Below, in pieces: positions 14,561 to 15,703 of a stretch of 15,703 nt of DNA; position 1 is the first letter of the stretch; each line of letters opens with the position of its first letter. Made by a program: the position numbers and the translations under genes. This DNA is from Solirubrobacteraceae bacterium (lineage in GTDB: Bacteria > Actinomycetota > Thermoleophilia > Solirubrobacterales > Solirubrobacteraceae): NCBI GenBank assembly GCA_030149625.1, contig JASLHP010000306.1, positions 1 to 15,703 of the forward strand, given 5' to 3'. A model generated the notes under the pieces. The model worked only from the letters and a program-made list of their open reading frames with translations. It was not told the DNA's origin and searched no databases.

Positions 14561-15703
14561 CTACAGGCGCGGCCGCGGCGATGGCGCTTCGAGCGCGTGG
14601 CCGACGAGACTCCGGTCAGAGCGTCGATCCTGGCGGGCATGGATGAGTTCTTGGCTGGCGCCGCAGAGCGCCCCGGCTGGACACAGCTCGGCGGCGACCC
14701 TGCGGCGCGGATTACGGATTCCGGCGAGCGCAATCAGGCCGCCGCTGACGACGAGCACGTCTGCGATCGTGTCCGCGACACGGAAGGCGTGCACAGACGC
14801 TTCCTCGAAGCTCGCCCGCAGCAGCGCCCGCTCGCCGGGAGGCACTCCATTTAGGCCGGGCGAGCCGAGAGGCTGTCGCTTGGCGCGGCCGATCGCCGCA
14901 CGGCCCGCGGGATCGATCGCGGACCGTCGTAGCGTCGCGTCGACGCGACCAGCGAACGCAACGGAGACGACGGCGCCGAGCACGGCGACCGCGAAGAGCT
15001 GCGCGACGCGTGAGAGCGTCGTGTTCACCGCGGCGGCGACGCCGACGTGATCCTCCCGCACCGCGCCAAGGACGGTGGCTGTCAACGGCGCGACAAGCAT
15101 CGCGAGCCCCAACCCGAACACGAGCAGCGCCGGCAGGACCTCGCTGAGGTAGTCGGCGCGCTGATCGACACGCACCATCAGCAGCAGGCCGCAGCCAGCA
15201 ACCAGCGCCCCGAGGCTTATCGGCGCTCGCGACCCGATGCGGTCCGCGAGCGCGCCAAAGCGGCGGGAGAGCACGACCATCAGCGAGGTGACCGGCAGAA
15301 GCGCGAGCCCCGCCTGAACGGGGCTGTAACCGCTGACTTCCTGCAGAAACACGGGCAGCAGGAAGATCACGCCCCCTAGCCCAAGGTAGGCGGTCAATGT
15401 CGCCACGTTTGCGATCGTGAAGTTGCGCTCGCGAAACAGGCTCAGCGGGAGCATCGGCGCCCGAGCTCGCGTCTCGCGCGCGACGAACGCGATCGCTCCG
15501 AGAGCCCCCGCCACGAGCGAGCCGACCACGACGCTGCTCCATCCGCGCGCGGGCTCCTCGGTCACAGCGAACACCGAACCCGAGAGTGCGACCGCCGCCA
15601 AGATGGCCCCCGGGAAGTCCAGACGTCCGGCTGCCGGCGCGCCGGCGTCCGCTGGTACACCGCGAGCAATCAGCGTCAGGGTGACGAGCACGAGCGGCGC
15701 ATT
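14561..15703 (-). CDS. MFS drug-efflux transporter, DHA2 (EmrB/QacA) type, 5' end beyond window
   Basis: The minus-strand frame is open from the right edge to TAG at 14561 and gives 380 residues. It starts inside the protein at NAPLVLVTLTLIARG, which fits the 'FFINVPIG' region at the centre of 14-helix DHA2 exporters. The visible part therefore covers the second half. About eight hydrophobic helices can be seen, including 'GAILAAVALSGSVFAV', 'ATLTAYLGLGGVIFLLPVFLQEVSGYSPVQAGLALLP' and 'LLVFGLGLAMLVAPLTATVLGAV'. The 'GYSPVQAG' and 'R.G…D..G' motifs are typical of this family, which exports drugs by proton antiport. About 50 residues follow the last helix (from GIRNPRRR), longer than usual. The gene converges on the multi-wHTH gene. 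The start codon and regulator are outside the window. Confidence 0.88.
   Translation of the reverse strand, partial: NAPLVLVTLTLIARGVPADAGAPAAGRLDFPGAILAAVALSGSVFAVTEEPARGWSSVVVGSLVAGALGAIAFVARETRARAPMLPLSLFRERNFTIANVATLTAYLGLGGVIFLLPVFLQEVSGYSPVQAGLALLPVTSLMVVLSRRFGALADRIGSRAPISLGALVAGCGLLLMVRVDQRADYLSEVLPALLVFGLGLAMLVAPLTATVLGAVREDHVGVAAAVNTTLSRVAQLFAVAVLGAVVSVAFAGRVDATLRRSAIDPAGRAAIGRAKRQPLGSPGLNGVPPGERALLRASFEEASVHAFRVADTIADVLVVSGGLIALAGIRNPRRRVAAELCPAGALCGASQELIHARQDRRSDRSLVGHALEAPSPRPRL

Overview
The window is high-GC DNA with GC-rich third codon positions, few A/T tracts and many spurious reverse-frame ORFs. It encodes very long secreted proteins of a kind I recall from the actinobacterial class Thermoleophilia (Solirubrobacterales). 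That includes an NHL/fibronectin-like/PD40-like chain whose tail carries the LTRAQ-LAKALKAC motif, and a very long protein with repeated 'CTNAQ…CP.AS.VG' motifs. The taxonomic call is from memory of these families, not from a search.

Left block (1-3409, minus strand): a tightly coupled operon reading right to left. It holds a PadR-family regulator, two ABC ATPase subunits and an FtsX/MacB-type permease that runs off the left edge. Junctions are +1 nt, -8 nt and -4 nt, so one transcript with coupled translation is likely. The two ATPases differ: the one next to the permease has every canonical catalytic motif, while the one next to PadR has lost the Walker B glutamate, the H-loop histidine and the usual Q-loop glutamine. 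This suggests an asymmetric ATPase pair.

Intergenic block (3410-4016): about 600 bases with no supportable gene. It contains an inverted repeat upstream of padR (possible operator), a GC-rich hairpin, a strong-SD five-codon mini-ORF, and the SD of the next gene.

Secreted block (4017-12547, plus strand): three exported proteins. The first is a small (215 aa) signal-peptide protein with almost exclusive GAA/AAA codons, followed directly by a large nested hairpin. The second is a 1406-aa chain of six NHL-like blades, three fibronectin-like repeats, a PD40-like region and a basic two-Cys tail. The third is a 1180-aa protein with a DUF11-like start, four copies of a two-cysteine module and a poly-Lys tail. 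The last two genes abut (TAG directly followed by ATG) and are probably translationally coupled. They look like cell-envelope proteins, but their function is not known.

Right block: a 611-aa putative regulator follows 54 nt downstream. Its N-terminus resembles a TetR ligand-binding domain with a collapsed DNA-binding head, and it is followed by four tandem winged-helix domains. This is the most unusual protein in the window. It converges on a DHA2-type MFS drug-efflux gene (minus strand, 5' part beyond the right edge). Between the two lie two perfect 38-bp tandem repeats and several hairpins, a likely termination zone. No tRNA, rRNA, CRISPR array, transposase or prophage gene was seen.
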